Notes under the pieces: model-generated
Databases searched by the model: none
What the model was told of the DNA's origin: nothing
What the model saw: the letters and a program-made list of their open reading frames with translations, nothing else
Position numbers and translations under genes: made by a program
Shown: piece by piece, positions 8,424 through 16,682 of the stretch
How the letters are laid out: every line of letters starts with the position of its first letter
Position numbering within the stretch: the stretch's first letter is position 1
Assembly (NCBI GenBank): GCA_017563195.1
Contig: JAFXDO010000062.1
Location: 1 to 40,819 of the forward strand
DNA length: 40,819 nt
Source: Clostridia bacterium
GTDB lineage: Bacteria > Bacillota > Clostridia > Oscillospirales > CAG-382
Direction: 5' to 3'

Positions 8424-10348
8424 CAGTCTTTTCCTTTCATTGCCTTTATCAGCAGGCAGACGGCAGATGCCGCAGCTGCCGCGCAGGCGGAAATACAAAT
8501 TGCCTTTTTATGCTTTTCGACGAAGCTCCTTGCTTCGATCCTTTTCTTTTTCGGCTTGAGCTCTACAATCTCGACAGCGTCATCGAAATCGTCCTCGACA
8601 GACTCGACCTCTGCGGAATCGATATCAATTCCGACAGTCTCGACCTCGACCGGCTCGGTAACGACCGGCTCGACCTCAGCCGGCTCGGTAACGACCGACT
8701 CGACCGTAGCCGTTTCTTCCTCGACCTCGACGACCTCGGGAATATTGACGGGGATGCATTCAAAATCCGATTCGCTAAGCGTACCCTTAATGAATTTATA
8801 AAGCTTATCGTAGAGTGATCTTGCCGTTTCGTCCTTGGAGTAGGCGCAGAAATGGAAGACCCCGGGACCTGCCGCCTGATAATAGGTGTGCACCGTATCG
8901 GTCATCATACCGTTTTTCATACAGGCGATAAGGTATTCATCGAAGAGACGCGCGTATTTTGCCATCGTTTCTTGGTTTTTGACGCCGTGATGAACCTCAA
9001 GCTCAACACCGAAGCCGTATTTCCTGCAGAGAGAGGTGAAGTCCTCCATCATGCCCGCAGGGTTCCTGCCGAGCACCTCCTGGAACGAAAGTCCGGGCTG
9101 CATGGTCGTGCAATCAAAGCCGATCTCGTCTGCCTTTTCACAGCCGCCCGCCTGAAAATAAGGGATGAAAACACATTTATAGCCGCGCTGATGAAGCGCG
9201 TCGACACAGCCCTTTGCAAAGACGTATTCGTCATCGCGAGAGGCACGTGAGGCGGATTCGTTATTCCAGAACCAGCCGTCGAGCCGTATGTTTTCGAAGC
9301 ATTGAGCCTCGAACCTGCGCGTGACCGCATCGACGTATTGTGCGTAGGCGTTGATGCAATCCTCGGTCGACAGCAGCTTTTCCTCGATGCCGTCACCGTT
9401 AAGGTTACCGAACGGCTCGAGCGAGACCTTCGGAACTGGTGCCGTCAGGTAAACGCTGTGCTTGTACGCCTTGGGAAGCCCCTTTGACTTAAGCTCACCG
9501 ACCGCCTCGTCAAGTGCCTTAAGGTTATATCCGTCGGCAAAAAGCTCGTCGATGATATACTCCCAGTCGGAAAGCTTCGACGGTGCACCGTTATAGCTGA
9601 GACAGCCGCCCGACGGACATCTTCCCTGCACCATAAGCATCAAAACCGCGTCGAACATAAGATCGATCGGCTCTCCGTTACGGTCGATATAGGCAACGTA
9701 GGGGAGAAAATCCTCCTTTTTAAGCCGCGCGACTCTTTCGTCCTCGGGCCAGTAGCCGAAGTAAAGCAGCGGCAGATCGTAAACTCCGTCGAGCGAATCG
9801 CGCAAAGCAAAGCGCGACTTGTTTATTTCCTTTACCGTATCTCCCGAAAGCGGATACTCGTACCCGTTAACGTCGTCGCCGTAAATACGAAGCTCGTCGC
9901 AGAAGGAGTTCACCTCAACGGTAAATTCGATTCTTGCATAGCGAGCGCGGTAGGGCTTGGTGGTTGCCGCGTATACAGCCCTGACCTGCATACCGAAGGA
10001 AGCGGGATAGGGGGAGTCGACGCTCGAAACGCAATAATAGTCTATTCCGTTTTCGGAAAGCTGAAGCTTAACACATTCGGGTGAATATATACCCGCGTTT
10101 TTATCGTGAATGAACCCGATATCGAAGCCGTTTACGGCGTAAACATCACCGAGGTCGACCGTAAGCGTCCTGCCGACGCCGCGGTAAAAGTGCACCCAAT
10201 CGCCGCCGTAGCAGCTCGTCGGGTCACCGATGACGCCGTTCGTAAGTATATCGCGTCTACCCTTTTCGTTGGACGCGTATGAATTCTCCATCGGGACGAA
10301 ATTCGTAATGACGACCTCTCTGCCAGAGGCGAGATTTCGATTTGCCAT
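8423..10348 (-). CDS. DUF4855-family protein with discoidin-like N-domain and C-terminal anchor
   Basis: This is a 641-residue protein. Residues about 1-165 resemble an F5/8 type C (discoidin) carbohydrate-binding fold (TLTVDLGDVYAVNGFDIGF, ending DELRIYG). Residues about 170-535 match DUF4855, an uncharacterised family predicted to have a glycosidase-like barrel (LRLDGWFWNNES, CVFIPYFQAGG-like strands). A Val/Glu/Thr/Pro repeat linker (about 540-605) leads to a hydrophobic segment (about 616-636) and a KGKD tail. No N-terminal signal peptide is visible, which is odd for a sugar-binding anchored protein. GGAGG precedes the ATG, inside the end of psd (3-base gap). Function unknown. Confidence 0.75.
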   Translation of the reverse strand: MANRNLASGREVVITNFVPMENSYASNEKGRRDILTNGVIGDPTSCYGGDWVHFYRGVGRTLTVDLGDVYAVNGFDIGFIHDKNAGIYSPECVKLQLSENGIDYYCVSSVDSPYPASFGMQVRAVYAATTKPYRARYARIEFTVEVNSFCDELRIYGDDVNGYEYPLSGDTVKEINKSRFALRDSLDGVYDLPLLYFGYWPEDERVARLKKEDFLPYVAYIDRNGEPIDLMFDAVLMLMVQGRCPSGGCLSYNGAPSKLSDWEYIIDELFADGYNLKALDEAVGELKSKGLPKAYKHSVYLTAPVPKVSLEPFGNLNGDGIEEKLLSTEDCINAYAQYVDAVTRRFEAQCFENIRLDGWFWNNESASRASRDDEYVFAKGCVDALHQRGYKCVFIPYFQAGGCEKADEIGFDCTTMQPGLSFQEVLGRNPAGMMEDFTSLCRKYGFGVELEVHHGVKNQETMAKYARLFDEYLIACMKNGMMTDTVHTYYQAAGPGVFHFCAYSKDETARSLYDKLYKFIKGTLSESDFECIPVNIPEVVEVEEETATVESVVTEPAEVEPVVTEPVEVETVGIDIDSAEVESVEDDFDDAVEIVELKPKKKRIEARSFVEKHKKAICISACAAAAASAVCLLIKAMKGKD

Positions 10349-10351
10349 ATT

Positions 10352-11212
10352 TTACTCCCTCCTGCCGACACGCTCGCCGTAGCGCACTGTCGTTTCGGCT
10401 TCGGTTTTACTGTTTTCCGCAATATCCCCGTCGGGTACCACGCTGTTCGGCGGATAAAGCATAATTATCGTAGACCCTCCGAAGGAAAAATATCCCTTTT
10501 CCTCTCCGCGCGTATGCCTTCCCGAGCTATGCCTATTATTGATCCTGCCGACCATCATCGCGCCCACCTCGATATAGGCTACGCGCCCGAAATGCTCGGT
10601 ATTGATATAGGTTATTTCACGGCAGTTCTTGCCGTAAACGTCGTATTTTTCAAGCGCTATCGGATTGACGGTGTGATAAACGCCGTTGATGCGGCGAAAG
10701 TATTCCTCCTCGCCGTCGTCGGTATAGCAATATCTGTGATAATTATCGACACTGAGTCTGAAAACAAAGCATTTTCCGCCGTAAAACGACTCCGCCTCCG
10801 ATTCATCGCCGAGAAGCGCTTTTATACTGTAATCACAGCCCTTGATGCGATAAAGAGAGTCGCCGCTTATATCGTAAACGGTGAGCTTTGAATCGGCAGG
10901 TGAGATAACAGACGCGTTTTCGGCATCGATCGGCCGCCTGCCCGCCTTGATCTTACGGGTGAAAAAGTCGTTAAACGAGGTGTATTCCCTATCCTCGTAT
11001 TCCGACATATCTATGCCGCTTTGGCTTACCGTTTTCGCGATGCGCCGCTTTGAAAGCGGGGATTCCATATATTTTCTCCCGAGCTCGGAAATGAACCGAC
11101 GAGTCAGAAGCTTAAGAATGATACGGCCGAGCGCGTTGTCGTAAAGAAAATCGAGCGCACCGCTCTGTCCGCTGTCCTGCGACAAAATATTGCCCGCGCG
11201 GTCCTTTATCAT
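10352..11212 (-). CDS. psd: Phosphatidylserine decarboxylase proenzyme
   Basis: The enzyme converts phosphatidylserine to phosphatidylethanolamine at the membrane. It is a proenzyme that cleaves itself to form a pyruvoyl group. The cleavage motif is FGGSTIIML near the C-terminus, with Ser as the future pyruvoyl residue; GGST is the version common in Clostridia. VDNYHRYCY and the EVGAMMVGRI strand are also diagnostic. Length is normal (286 residues). The ATG at 11212 (MIKDRAGN) was chosen because GAGGTG then sits 6 bases away; ATG 11215 and GTG 11221 are alternatives in the same frame. It is the first gene of the operon with the DUF4855 and pncB genes and has its own promoter. Confidence 0.93.
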   Translation of the reverse strand: MIKDRAGNILSQDSGQSGALDFLYDNALGRIILKLLTRRFISELGRKYMESPLSKRRIAKTVSQSGIDMSEYEDREYTSFNDFFTRKIKAGRRPIDAENASVISPADSKLTVYDISGDSLYRIKGCDYSIKALLGDESEAESFYGGKCFVFRLSVDNYHRYCYTDDGEEEYFRRINGVYHTVNPIALEKYDVYGKNCREITYINTEHFGRVAYIEVGAMMVGRINNRHSSGRHTRGEEKGYFSFGGSTIIMLYPPNSVVPDGDIAENSKTEAETTVRYGERVGRRE

Positions 11213-11243
11213 CATTCTCACCTCTTTGTAAATCCTTTAGCCT

Positions 11244-11272
11244 ATTATACAGTTAAACCGATAAAAAGTCAA
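11244..11272 (-). promoter_or_regulatory. Sigma-A promoter of the psd operon
   Basis: On the minus strand, TTGACT (11267-11272) and TATAAT (11244-11249) are separated by 17 bases, about 32 bases before the psd start. The -35 box abuts the terminator of the upstream cps module. Confidence 0.85.
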
Positions 11273-11274
11273 CG

Positions 11275-11304
11275 AAAAAAGAGACGCAAGAACGTCTCTT
11301 TTTT
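11275..11304 (-). terminator. Terminator of the cpsBCD module
   Basis: GAGACG / CGTCTC stem extended by A/T pairs to 12 bp with a 6-base loop. It is flanked by A6 on one side and T6 on the other, so it can work in both directions. It lies just after the cpsD stop. Confidence 0.88.
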
Positions 11305-11310
11305 GACTGA

Positions 11311-12000
11311 TTATTTTGAGCTGCTTCTGCTGTTGTGATGATAGTACTTGCGGTAATAGTACTTCTTGTTCGCCTGCTTGCGGTTGTTGCGGATAACGCC
11401 GAGCATCTTACAGCCGCTCTTTTTGATCTGATCGACAACGTCCTGCGCCAGACGGTAATGGACCTTGGAATTACCGAGCACCATAACCGCACCGTCGCAC
11501 TTTTCGGCAACGACGGCGGCGTCGATGACCTGTCCGAGAGGCGGAGTGTCGAGGATAATGTAGTCGTAGACCTTGCGGCATTCTGCAATAAGTGCCGCAA
11601 AATATTTACCGTTCAAAAGCTCGACGGGGTTCGGGGGATACTGACCCGCAAAGAGGATATGCATCTTCGTGTTGAGCACGGGATATAGGCATTCCGAAAC
11701 GGGGCACATACCTGTAAGCACCTCGGAAAGACCGCTGTGCTGCTGAGCGTTGGTGTTTCTGCCCGCCATGACCGACTTACGCATATCGGTGTCGATAAGA
11801 AGCACGCGCTTGTCAAGCTCGGCAAAGCTTTTTGCAATGTGAAGCGCGACGGTGGTCTTACCGTCGTTTTCGTTACAGCTTGTAACTGCGATGACACGAA
11901 CGTCCTGACCGCAGAACATAAGGTTCGTACGAAGGACCTTATAGGCTTCCTCGGTGAAGAAGTCGTTATCGCCCGGTAATTTAAGGGTAATAGGCTCCAT
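11311..12000 (-). CDS. cpsD: CpsD/CapB-type bacterial tyrosine kinase
   Basis: This 229-residue protein is the cytoplasmic half of a BY-kinase that autophosphorylates on a C-terminal tyrosine cluster and controls polysaccharide polymerisation and export. Visible motifs are the Walker A loop NENDGKTT, Walker A' LLIDTDMRKS, Walker B YIILDTPP, and a Tyr cluster (KKYYYRKYYHH) in the last 20 residues. It needs a membrane activator, which is the CpsC-type protein just upstream; the genes overlap by one base (TAATG). The third member, a CpsB-type phosphatase, begins the operon. No glycosyltransferase or flippase genes follow; a terminator does. Confidence 0.92.
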   Translation of the reverse strand: MEPITLKLPGDNDFFTEEAYKVLRTNLMFCGQDVRVIAVTSCNENDGKTTVALHIAKSFAELDKRVLLIDTDMRKSVMAGRNTNAQQHSGLSEVLTGMCPVSECLYPVLNTKMHILFAGQYPPNPVELLNGKYFAALIAECRKVYDYIILDTPPLGQVIDAAVVAEKCDGAVMVLGNSKVHYRLAQDVVDQIKKSGCKMLGVIRNNRKQANKKYYYRKYYHHNSRSSSK

Positions 12001-12809
12001 TATTCCTTCGTCTCCTCCCCTGTGTTCTTTGTTGACCGTGATGCATAATACTGCTTTTCGCTTCGCTTGTTATATCCCTTGTAATTGGTGTATTTATTCT
12101 TCTTTTTGGGTGCGTCTGCGTCGGGAATATCACCCAACACGCTGAGTCCGAGATATCTGTCGATATCCTCCTCGGTGTGGATATAATTATCGAAAAGGAA
12201 CATTGCAAGGAAGACAAGGTAAACGAGCGCGCCTGCGATAATGCCGAACTTGACGTAGCCGAAGAAGCTTACGCTGTTTATGGGCCAGTCACTGTAGGTG
12301 CCCTCCTCGTAAACGCGGATCCTGTCGTACTGAAGAACGTTGTTTGCCTCCTCGGGGCCGTATTTACAGAGCCCGTCGACGATCTTCTTTGCATTCTCGG
12401 GGGTAGATGCGACCGCGGTTATTTCAAGCACTCGGGTGTCCTCGGGGTTTTCGATGGTGATGCTTCCCTGAAGAGCGCCGTAGCCGTTTTTGATGCCGAT
12501 ATCGTTGCCGACGGCGTCAAGCACCGTGCGGCTCTTGAGCACGTACATCGTATCGGAGATTACGACGTTTGCGAGCGTGTAATCGACAGTCCACTGGTTC
12601 TGGTTGATATCGTCGCCTTCGTCGTTGCGGTAGTCGATAAGGTAAAGTGTACCCTTCGACGAATAAAGCGGCGAATAGTTCAGCTTGGCGTAGGCGTACA
12701 TACCGACTGTACACAGTATCGCCGCTGCAATGACGAACAAAAAGCATCCGCGCATAACGTTCCAAAGATCGCGAAGCGATATTGTCTTTAATGTTATCTT
12801 ATTGTTCAT
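12000..12809 (-). CDS. cpsC: CpsC/Wzz-type chain-length determinant and kinase activator
   Basis: This 269-residue membrane protein has the Wzz topology: a short cytoplasmic N-terminus, TM1 (about 20-42), an extracytoplasmic helical domain (about 45-180) and TM2 (about 186-208) followed by a cytoplasmic tail. In Firmicutes the tail activates the separate CpsD kinase and the outer domain sets polymer length. The tail here is unusually long, basic and tyrosine-containing (KYTNYKGYNKR, QYYASR), which could offer extra kinase targets; that is inference. It starts two bases after the cpsB stop and overlaps cpsD by one base, so the three are translationally linked. Confidence 0.87.
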   Translation of the reverse strand: MNNKITLKTISLRDLWNVMRGCFLFVIAAAILCTVGMYAYAKLNYSPLYSSKGTLYLIDYRNDEGDDINQNQWTVDYTLANVVISDTMYVLKSRTVLDAVGNDIGIKNGYGALQGSITIENPEDTRVLEITAVASTPENAKKIVDGLCKYGPEEANNVLQYDRIRVYEEGTYSDWPINSVSFFGYVKFGIIAGALVYLVFLAMFLFDNYIHTEEDIDRYLGLSVLGDIPDADAPKKKNKYTNYKGYNKRSEKQYYASRSTKNTGEETKE

Positions 12810-12811
12810 AC

Positions 12812-13540
12812 TTATTCCTCCGCACCGTTTTCACGGCAAAGCATTTTGTATGCGTTACCGTAACAAAGCCTTTCGGCTTTCTCGCGGCCGTATTTTTCAA
12901 CAAGGTAATTATAGCTTTCGGTCATATCGGGGGGTCTTTTATGCTCGTCGTGGCAATCCGACGAGACAAAATCGACCAGATCCTCGGCAAGCAGGGCGCG
13001 CACACGCTTATTGAGCGCGAAATCGAAGGCCCTGAATCTGAATGCCTCGTCATTCACCTGCACGAGCACGCCGTTTTGCTTTATCGCCCACAATCTGCCC
13101 GTGGAAAGCCTTTTATATCGCTCGGCGTGAGCGATTATCGGAATGTATCCGATGTTCAGCAGTCTGTCGATACCCTCGGCGATATGATCCTCCGAGGCAT
13201 CGATGGCAAATTCGACAAGAACGTACCGTGTGCTCCCCATAGGAAGGCAAAGCCCCTGCTTCATCCATGAGATGCTGTCGTGAGTATAAAAGAGCTCGTT
13301 ACCCAAAAACAGAGTAAGATCGGGGTAATTTTCGGCGCAATGCTTTTTCAAAGCCTCGAATGCGTGCAACGTAGCCCCGCGGTTATCCCCGAAATATCCG
13401 GGATGAAAATGCGGGGTGAGGCAAAGCAGCCGAACGCCGTTTTTATACGCGGTATCCAGAAGCTTAAGCATTTGCTCTCGCGTTTTTGCGCCGTCATCCG
13501 TGCCGTAAAGTATATGGGTATGGATGTCGGAAAAGGACAT
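12812..13540 (-). CDS. cpsB: CpsB/YwqE-type PHP-domain tyrosine phosphatase
   Basis: This 242-residue protein dephosphorylates the partner tyrosine kinase using a PHP-family metal centre. The start MSFSDIHTHIL gives the first metal motif (D-x-H-x-H). TPHFHPG, GNELFYT, IIAHAERY and SSDCHDEHKRPP give the remaining His/Asp/Glu ligands. The length matches the family. GGAGAG stands before the ATG, and a TTGACA-N17-GATAAT promoter lies 30-60 bases upstream. As first gene of cpsB-cpsC-cpsD it forms a complete phosphatase/activator/kinase set. Confidence 0.92.
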   Translation of the reverse strand: MSFSDIHTHILYGTDDGAKTREQMLKLLDTAYKNGVRLLCLTPHFHPGYFGDNRGATLHAFEALKKHCAENYPDLTLFLGNELFYTHDSISWMKQGLCLPMGSTRYVLVEFAIDASEDHIAEGIDRLLNIGYIPIIAHAERYKRLSTGRLWAIKQNGVLVQVNDEAFRFRAFDFALNKRVRALLAEDLVDFVSSDCHDEHKRPPDMTESYNYLVEKYGREKAERLCYGNAYKMLCRENGAEE

Positions 13541-13571
13541 AAATCTCTCCTATACGGTTATTGACAAAATC

Positions 13572-13600
13572 ATTATCGCACAAACGCCCTTAAATGTCAA
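13572..13600 (-). promoter_or_regulatory. Sigma-A promoter of cpsBCD
   Basis: On the minus strand, TTGACA (13595-13600) and GATAAT (13572-13577) are separated by 17 bases, about 30 bases upstream of the cpsB ATG. Confidence 0.8.
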
Positions 13601-13643
13601 GAGCGGGCGGAAAATAGCGTTTTGGGGGATATTTTTCGTGTTT

Positions 13644-14597
13644 TCAGTCGAAGACCCGCTCGATCGCCTCGAGCGCCGCCTTCTTGGAGGTGATCAGCGA
13701 AATGTCGCGCCGCATCCTCGCGCTGCCCGAAAAGCCCTTGCAGTACTGTAGGATATGGTGTCGGAACTCCTTGATCCCGTTTAGCCCCTTTTCCTCAACG
13801 ACAAGCTCAAGCTGACGCACGAGGAATTCCTTTTTTGCTTCCTTTGAGGGCTCGGTATATTCAAGCCCGTCGAGCCTTTTGGCTATCTCGTCGAACACCC
13901 AGGGCGAGCCGTAGGCGCCTCTGCCTATCATAACCCCGTCGCAGCCCGTATCCCTCTTCATCGACAAGAAATCATCGTAGCAAGCGACGTCGCCGTTGCC
14001 GATTACAGGAATGGATACTGCCTGCTTGACCCTTTTGATTATCTCGCGGTCGGCAACGCCTGAATACATCTGACTGCGGGTTCGCCCGTGAACGAAGACC
14101 GCACTTGCACCTCCCCGCTCGCAGGCAAGCGCCACATCGATGGCGGAGTCGGGATGATCGTCGTCACACGCCTTGCGGAACTTCGCCGTTACCGGAACGT
14201 CTACGGCGGAAACGACCGCCGAAACTATCCTTTCGCAAAGCTCGGGGTTGCGCATAAGCGCGCTTCCCTCTCCGTTTTTCACCAGCTTCGGAACCGGACA
14301 TCCCATATTTATATCGATGTAGTCGGGCGAAAAGCGCATCATAAGCCTTGCCGCGCCCGCCATTATTTCGGGGTCGCTGCCGAATATCTGTATCGCCGCG
14401 ATATGCTCGTCGTCATAGACCCTTGCAAGCGCGTCGGTCTTTTTGTCGCCGTACACGGCGCCCTTTGCGCTTATGAGCTCGCTCGTCACGCCCTCCGCAC
14501 CGCAGGCTATGCAAAGCGAGCGAAAGGGGTGATCGGTTATGCCCGCCATCGGCGCAAGAAACAGCCCGTGACGGAATTCAATATTGCCTATTTTCAT
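13644..14597 (-). CDS. dusB: tRNA-dihydrouridine synthase, DusB type
   Basis: This 317-residue flavoenzyme reduces specific uridines in tRNA to dihydrouridine using FMN and NAD(P)H. The N-terminal barrel begins with FLAPMAGITDHPFR (FMN/substrate loop). The catalytic Cys is in DINMGCPVPK, and VTAKFRK, FVHGRTRSQMY and VIGNGDV are the usual FMN-contacting strands; a helical tRNA-binding domain fills the last ~70 residues. It starts 3 bases after the recG stop and is the last gene of the pgeF-yhaO-yhaN-recG-dusB run. No convincing terminator hairpin was seen in the 43 bases between its stop and the cpsB promoter region. Confidence 0.93.
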   Translation of the reverse strand: MKIGNIEFRHGLFLAPMAGITDHPFRSLCIACGAEGVTSELISAKGAVYGDKKTDALARVYDDEHIAAIQIFGSDPEIMAGAARLMMRFSPDYIDINMGCPVPKLVKNGEGSALMRNPELCERIVSAVVSAVDVPVTAKFRKACDDDHPDSAIDVALACERGGASAVFVHGRTRSQMYSGVADREIIKRVKQAVSIPVIGNGDVACYDDFLSMKRDTGCDGVMIGRGAYGSPWVFDEIAKRLDGLEYTEPSKEAKKEFLVRQLELVVEEKGLNGIKEFRHHILQYCKGFSGSARMRRDISLITSKKAALEAIERVFD

Positions 14598-14600
14598 AAA

Positions 14601-16670
14601 TCAGTTAACGGTTTTGCCGTCGCTGTTCCTTTCAAGGAAGATTTTCGCCGCATCAAACAGCGGCTTGTATTTTTCGTTATCTCGGTCGGAAAGTGCGCCC
14701 TTCACAAGCTTTTCGGTCTCGGGAATCAGCGAGATATCGGCAAGCGTCGTGCAGGCAAGCGAGAATTCTCCGCTTTGTCTGTTTCCGAAGAAGTCACCGG
14801 GTCCGCGACGCTCGAGGTCCGCCTCGGCTACCTTGAAGCCGTCCGACGTGTCTCGCATAATGGCGAGCCGTTCGCCGCTCATAGGGTTGTCTCCGCCGTG
14901 CACGAGGATGCAATAGGACTTACGGCTGCCGCGCCCGATACGGCCGCGAAGCTGATGGAGCTGTGACAGCCCGAAGCTTTCGGCGTTTTCTATCACCATG
15001 ACCGTCGCCTCGGGAACGTCGACGCCAACCTCGATGACCGTGGTGGAAACGAGTATTTTCGTGTCGCCCCTTGCGAAATCCGCCATCACAGCCGCCTTTT
15101 CGGTCGGCTTCATTTTGCCGTGCAAAAGTCCCATAGGGATACCCTTAAATTCGCCGTTTTTAAGCTCCTCGAAGTAGCCCTCCGCCGCACGCCGACTGCC
15201 CTCCTCCTCTTCCGATTCGATGAGCGGGCAGACGATATATGCTCGCCCGCCGAGTGCAAGCTCGTCACGGATAAGCGAATAAACGTCGCAAGCCTCAAAC
15301 CGCGTCACGACTCTCGTTTCGATCCTTTGTCTTCCGGGAGGCAGCTCGTCGAGTATCGAAACGTCGAGGTCGCCGAAGATTATCAGCGACAGCGAGCGGG
15401 GTATCGGGGTCGCAGACATAACGAGCATATGTGCACGCTTTCCATCGCGCTCGCTTTTGTCGAGCAGCAGCTTTCTTTGCTTAACGCCGAAGCGGTGCTG
15501 CTCGTCAACGACCGCCAAGGCGCAATTGTAAAACTCGGTTTTATCGGTTATCAGCGCGTGAGTACCGACGGCAACGTCGATGCTTCCGTCGGCAAGCCCC
15601 TGACGAACGCGGCGCTTTTCCGCCGCCGGCATCCCCGAAACGAGAAGCTCGGTCACGATGCCGAAGGGGGCAAGAAATTTATCGAGAGTCTTCTTGTGCT
15701 GAGCCGCAAGTATCTCTGTCGGCGCCATCATACACGCCTGAAAGCCGTTCTTGACACAGAGATATATCGCACTTGCCGCAACGGCGGTCTTGCCGCTGCC
15801 GACATCACCCTGAACCAGCCTTGCCATAGGGTGAGGCTTTGCCATATCGGCAAAAATGTCCTTGACCGCACGCTTCTGCGTGTTTGTAAGCTCGAAGGGA
15901 AGCGACTCGAAAAAGCGCTTACTGCCTGCGTTTTTGAGTCCTATCGGGTTTGCGCTTTCGCGCTCCACGTTGGTTCGCATCGATGCGAGTGCCACCCTGA
16001 AAACGGCAAGCTCGGTAAAGGCGAGGGTTCGTTTCGCTTGCCTTAACGACTCTTCGTCCTTCGGGTCGTGCATTATCCGCACAGCCTCCGCACGTGTGAT
16101 TAGCCCGTACTCGCGCCTCGTTTCCTCATCGAGTATTTCGGTAAGCCCGTCGGCAAGGTAAAGCACCGACCTGACCGCCGCGGAAACCACCCTTTGCGTA
16201 AGCGGAGGCGAAAGCCTGTACACCGGCACGTAATAGGGAAGGTCGACACCCTGAACGATGGGCTCGAGCTTCGGTGAGGTCATTTCCCTGCCGTACTGTC
16301 CTATCCTCATTCTGCCGTAGACGCGGAATTTTCGTCCCTTTGCAAGCGTTTTCGCCATAAACGGCATATTGAAAAACACAAGCTCCATCGAGCGGCTTTC
16401 GTCCTCGACTATCGATCGGAAAACGTTGAGCCCGCTGCGAAGCTGCTTTACAGCCGAGGTATCGCGCACGGTTATCTCGAGCGCGCATATCTCGCCGTCG
16501 ACCGTGTCGGAAATGCGGACTATCCTGCCGCGCTCCTCATAGGCGCGTGGATAAAAGGCAAGCAGGTCGCCTGCGGTCTCGATGCCGAGCCTCGCAAAAG
16601 CGGCGTAACGTGCTTCCCCTATTCCCTTAACGTTGCTTATCGGTGTGCTTTCGCCGACAGATCGAGCCAT
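14601..16670 (-). CDS. recG: ATP-dependent DNA helicase RecG
   Basis: RecG is a monomeric superfamily 2 helicase that regresses stalled replication forks and processes Holliday junctions. The 689-residue length is normal. An N-terminal wedge/OB domain (about 1-250) is followed by the helicase core with Walker A QGDVGSGKTAVA, DEQHRFG (DExH motif), MSATPIPR (motif III) and TTVIEVGVDVPEA then QLRGRIGRG (motifs V and VI). The C-terminal RRGPGDFFGNRQSG is the characteristic TRG/RecG ending. The ATG has GGAG 7-8 bases before it and starts 12 bases after the yhaN stop. Confidence 0.96.
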   Translation of the reverse strand: MARSVGESTPISNVKGIGEARYAAFARLGIETAGDLLAFYPRAYEERGRIVRISDTVDGEICALEITVRDTSAVKQLRSGLNVFRSIVEDESRSMELVFFNMPFMAKTLAKGRKFRVYGRMRIGQYGREMTSPKLEPIVQGVDLPYYVPVYRLSPPLTQRVVSAAVRSVLYLADGLTEILDEETRREYGLITRAEAVRIMHDPKDEESLRQAKRTLAFTELAVFRVALASMRTNVERESANPIGLKNAGSKRFFESLPFELTNTQKRAVKDIFADMAKPHPMARLVQGDVGSGKTAVAASAIYLCVKNGFQACMMAPTEILAAQHKKTLDKFLAPFGIVTELLVSGMPAAEKRRVRQGLADGSIDVAVGTHALITDKTEFYNCALAVVDEQHRFGVKQRKLLLDKSERDGKRAHMLVMSATPIPRSLSLIIFGDLDVSILDELPPGRQRIETRVVTRFEACDVYSLIRDELALGGRAYIVCPLIESEEEEGSRRAAEGYFEELKNGEFKGIPMGLLHGKMKPTEKAAVMADFARGDTKILVSTTVIEVGVDVPEATVMVIENAESFGLSQLHQLRGRIGRGSRKSYCILVHGGDNPMSGERLAIMRDTSDGFKVAEADLERRGPGDFFGNRQSGEFSLACTTLADISLIPETEKLVKGALSDRDNEKYKPLFDAAKIFLERNSDGKTVN

Positions 16671-16682
16671 TTTCTTCTCCGT

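Noticed and set aside
8645-8710. CRISPR-like short repeats
   Set aside because: They are in-frame coding repeats for the Val/Glu/Thr/Pro linker, without unique spacers of even length.
7290-8801. Long plus-strand open frame (503 residues)
   Set aside because: It is antisense to pncB and the DUF4855 linker; its repeats (STS/TGS) mirror the Val/Glu/Thr linker on the other strand.
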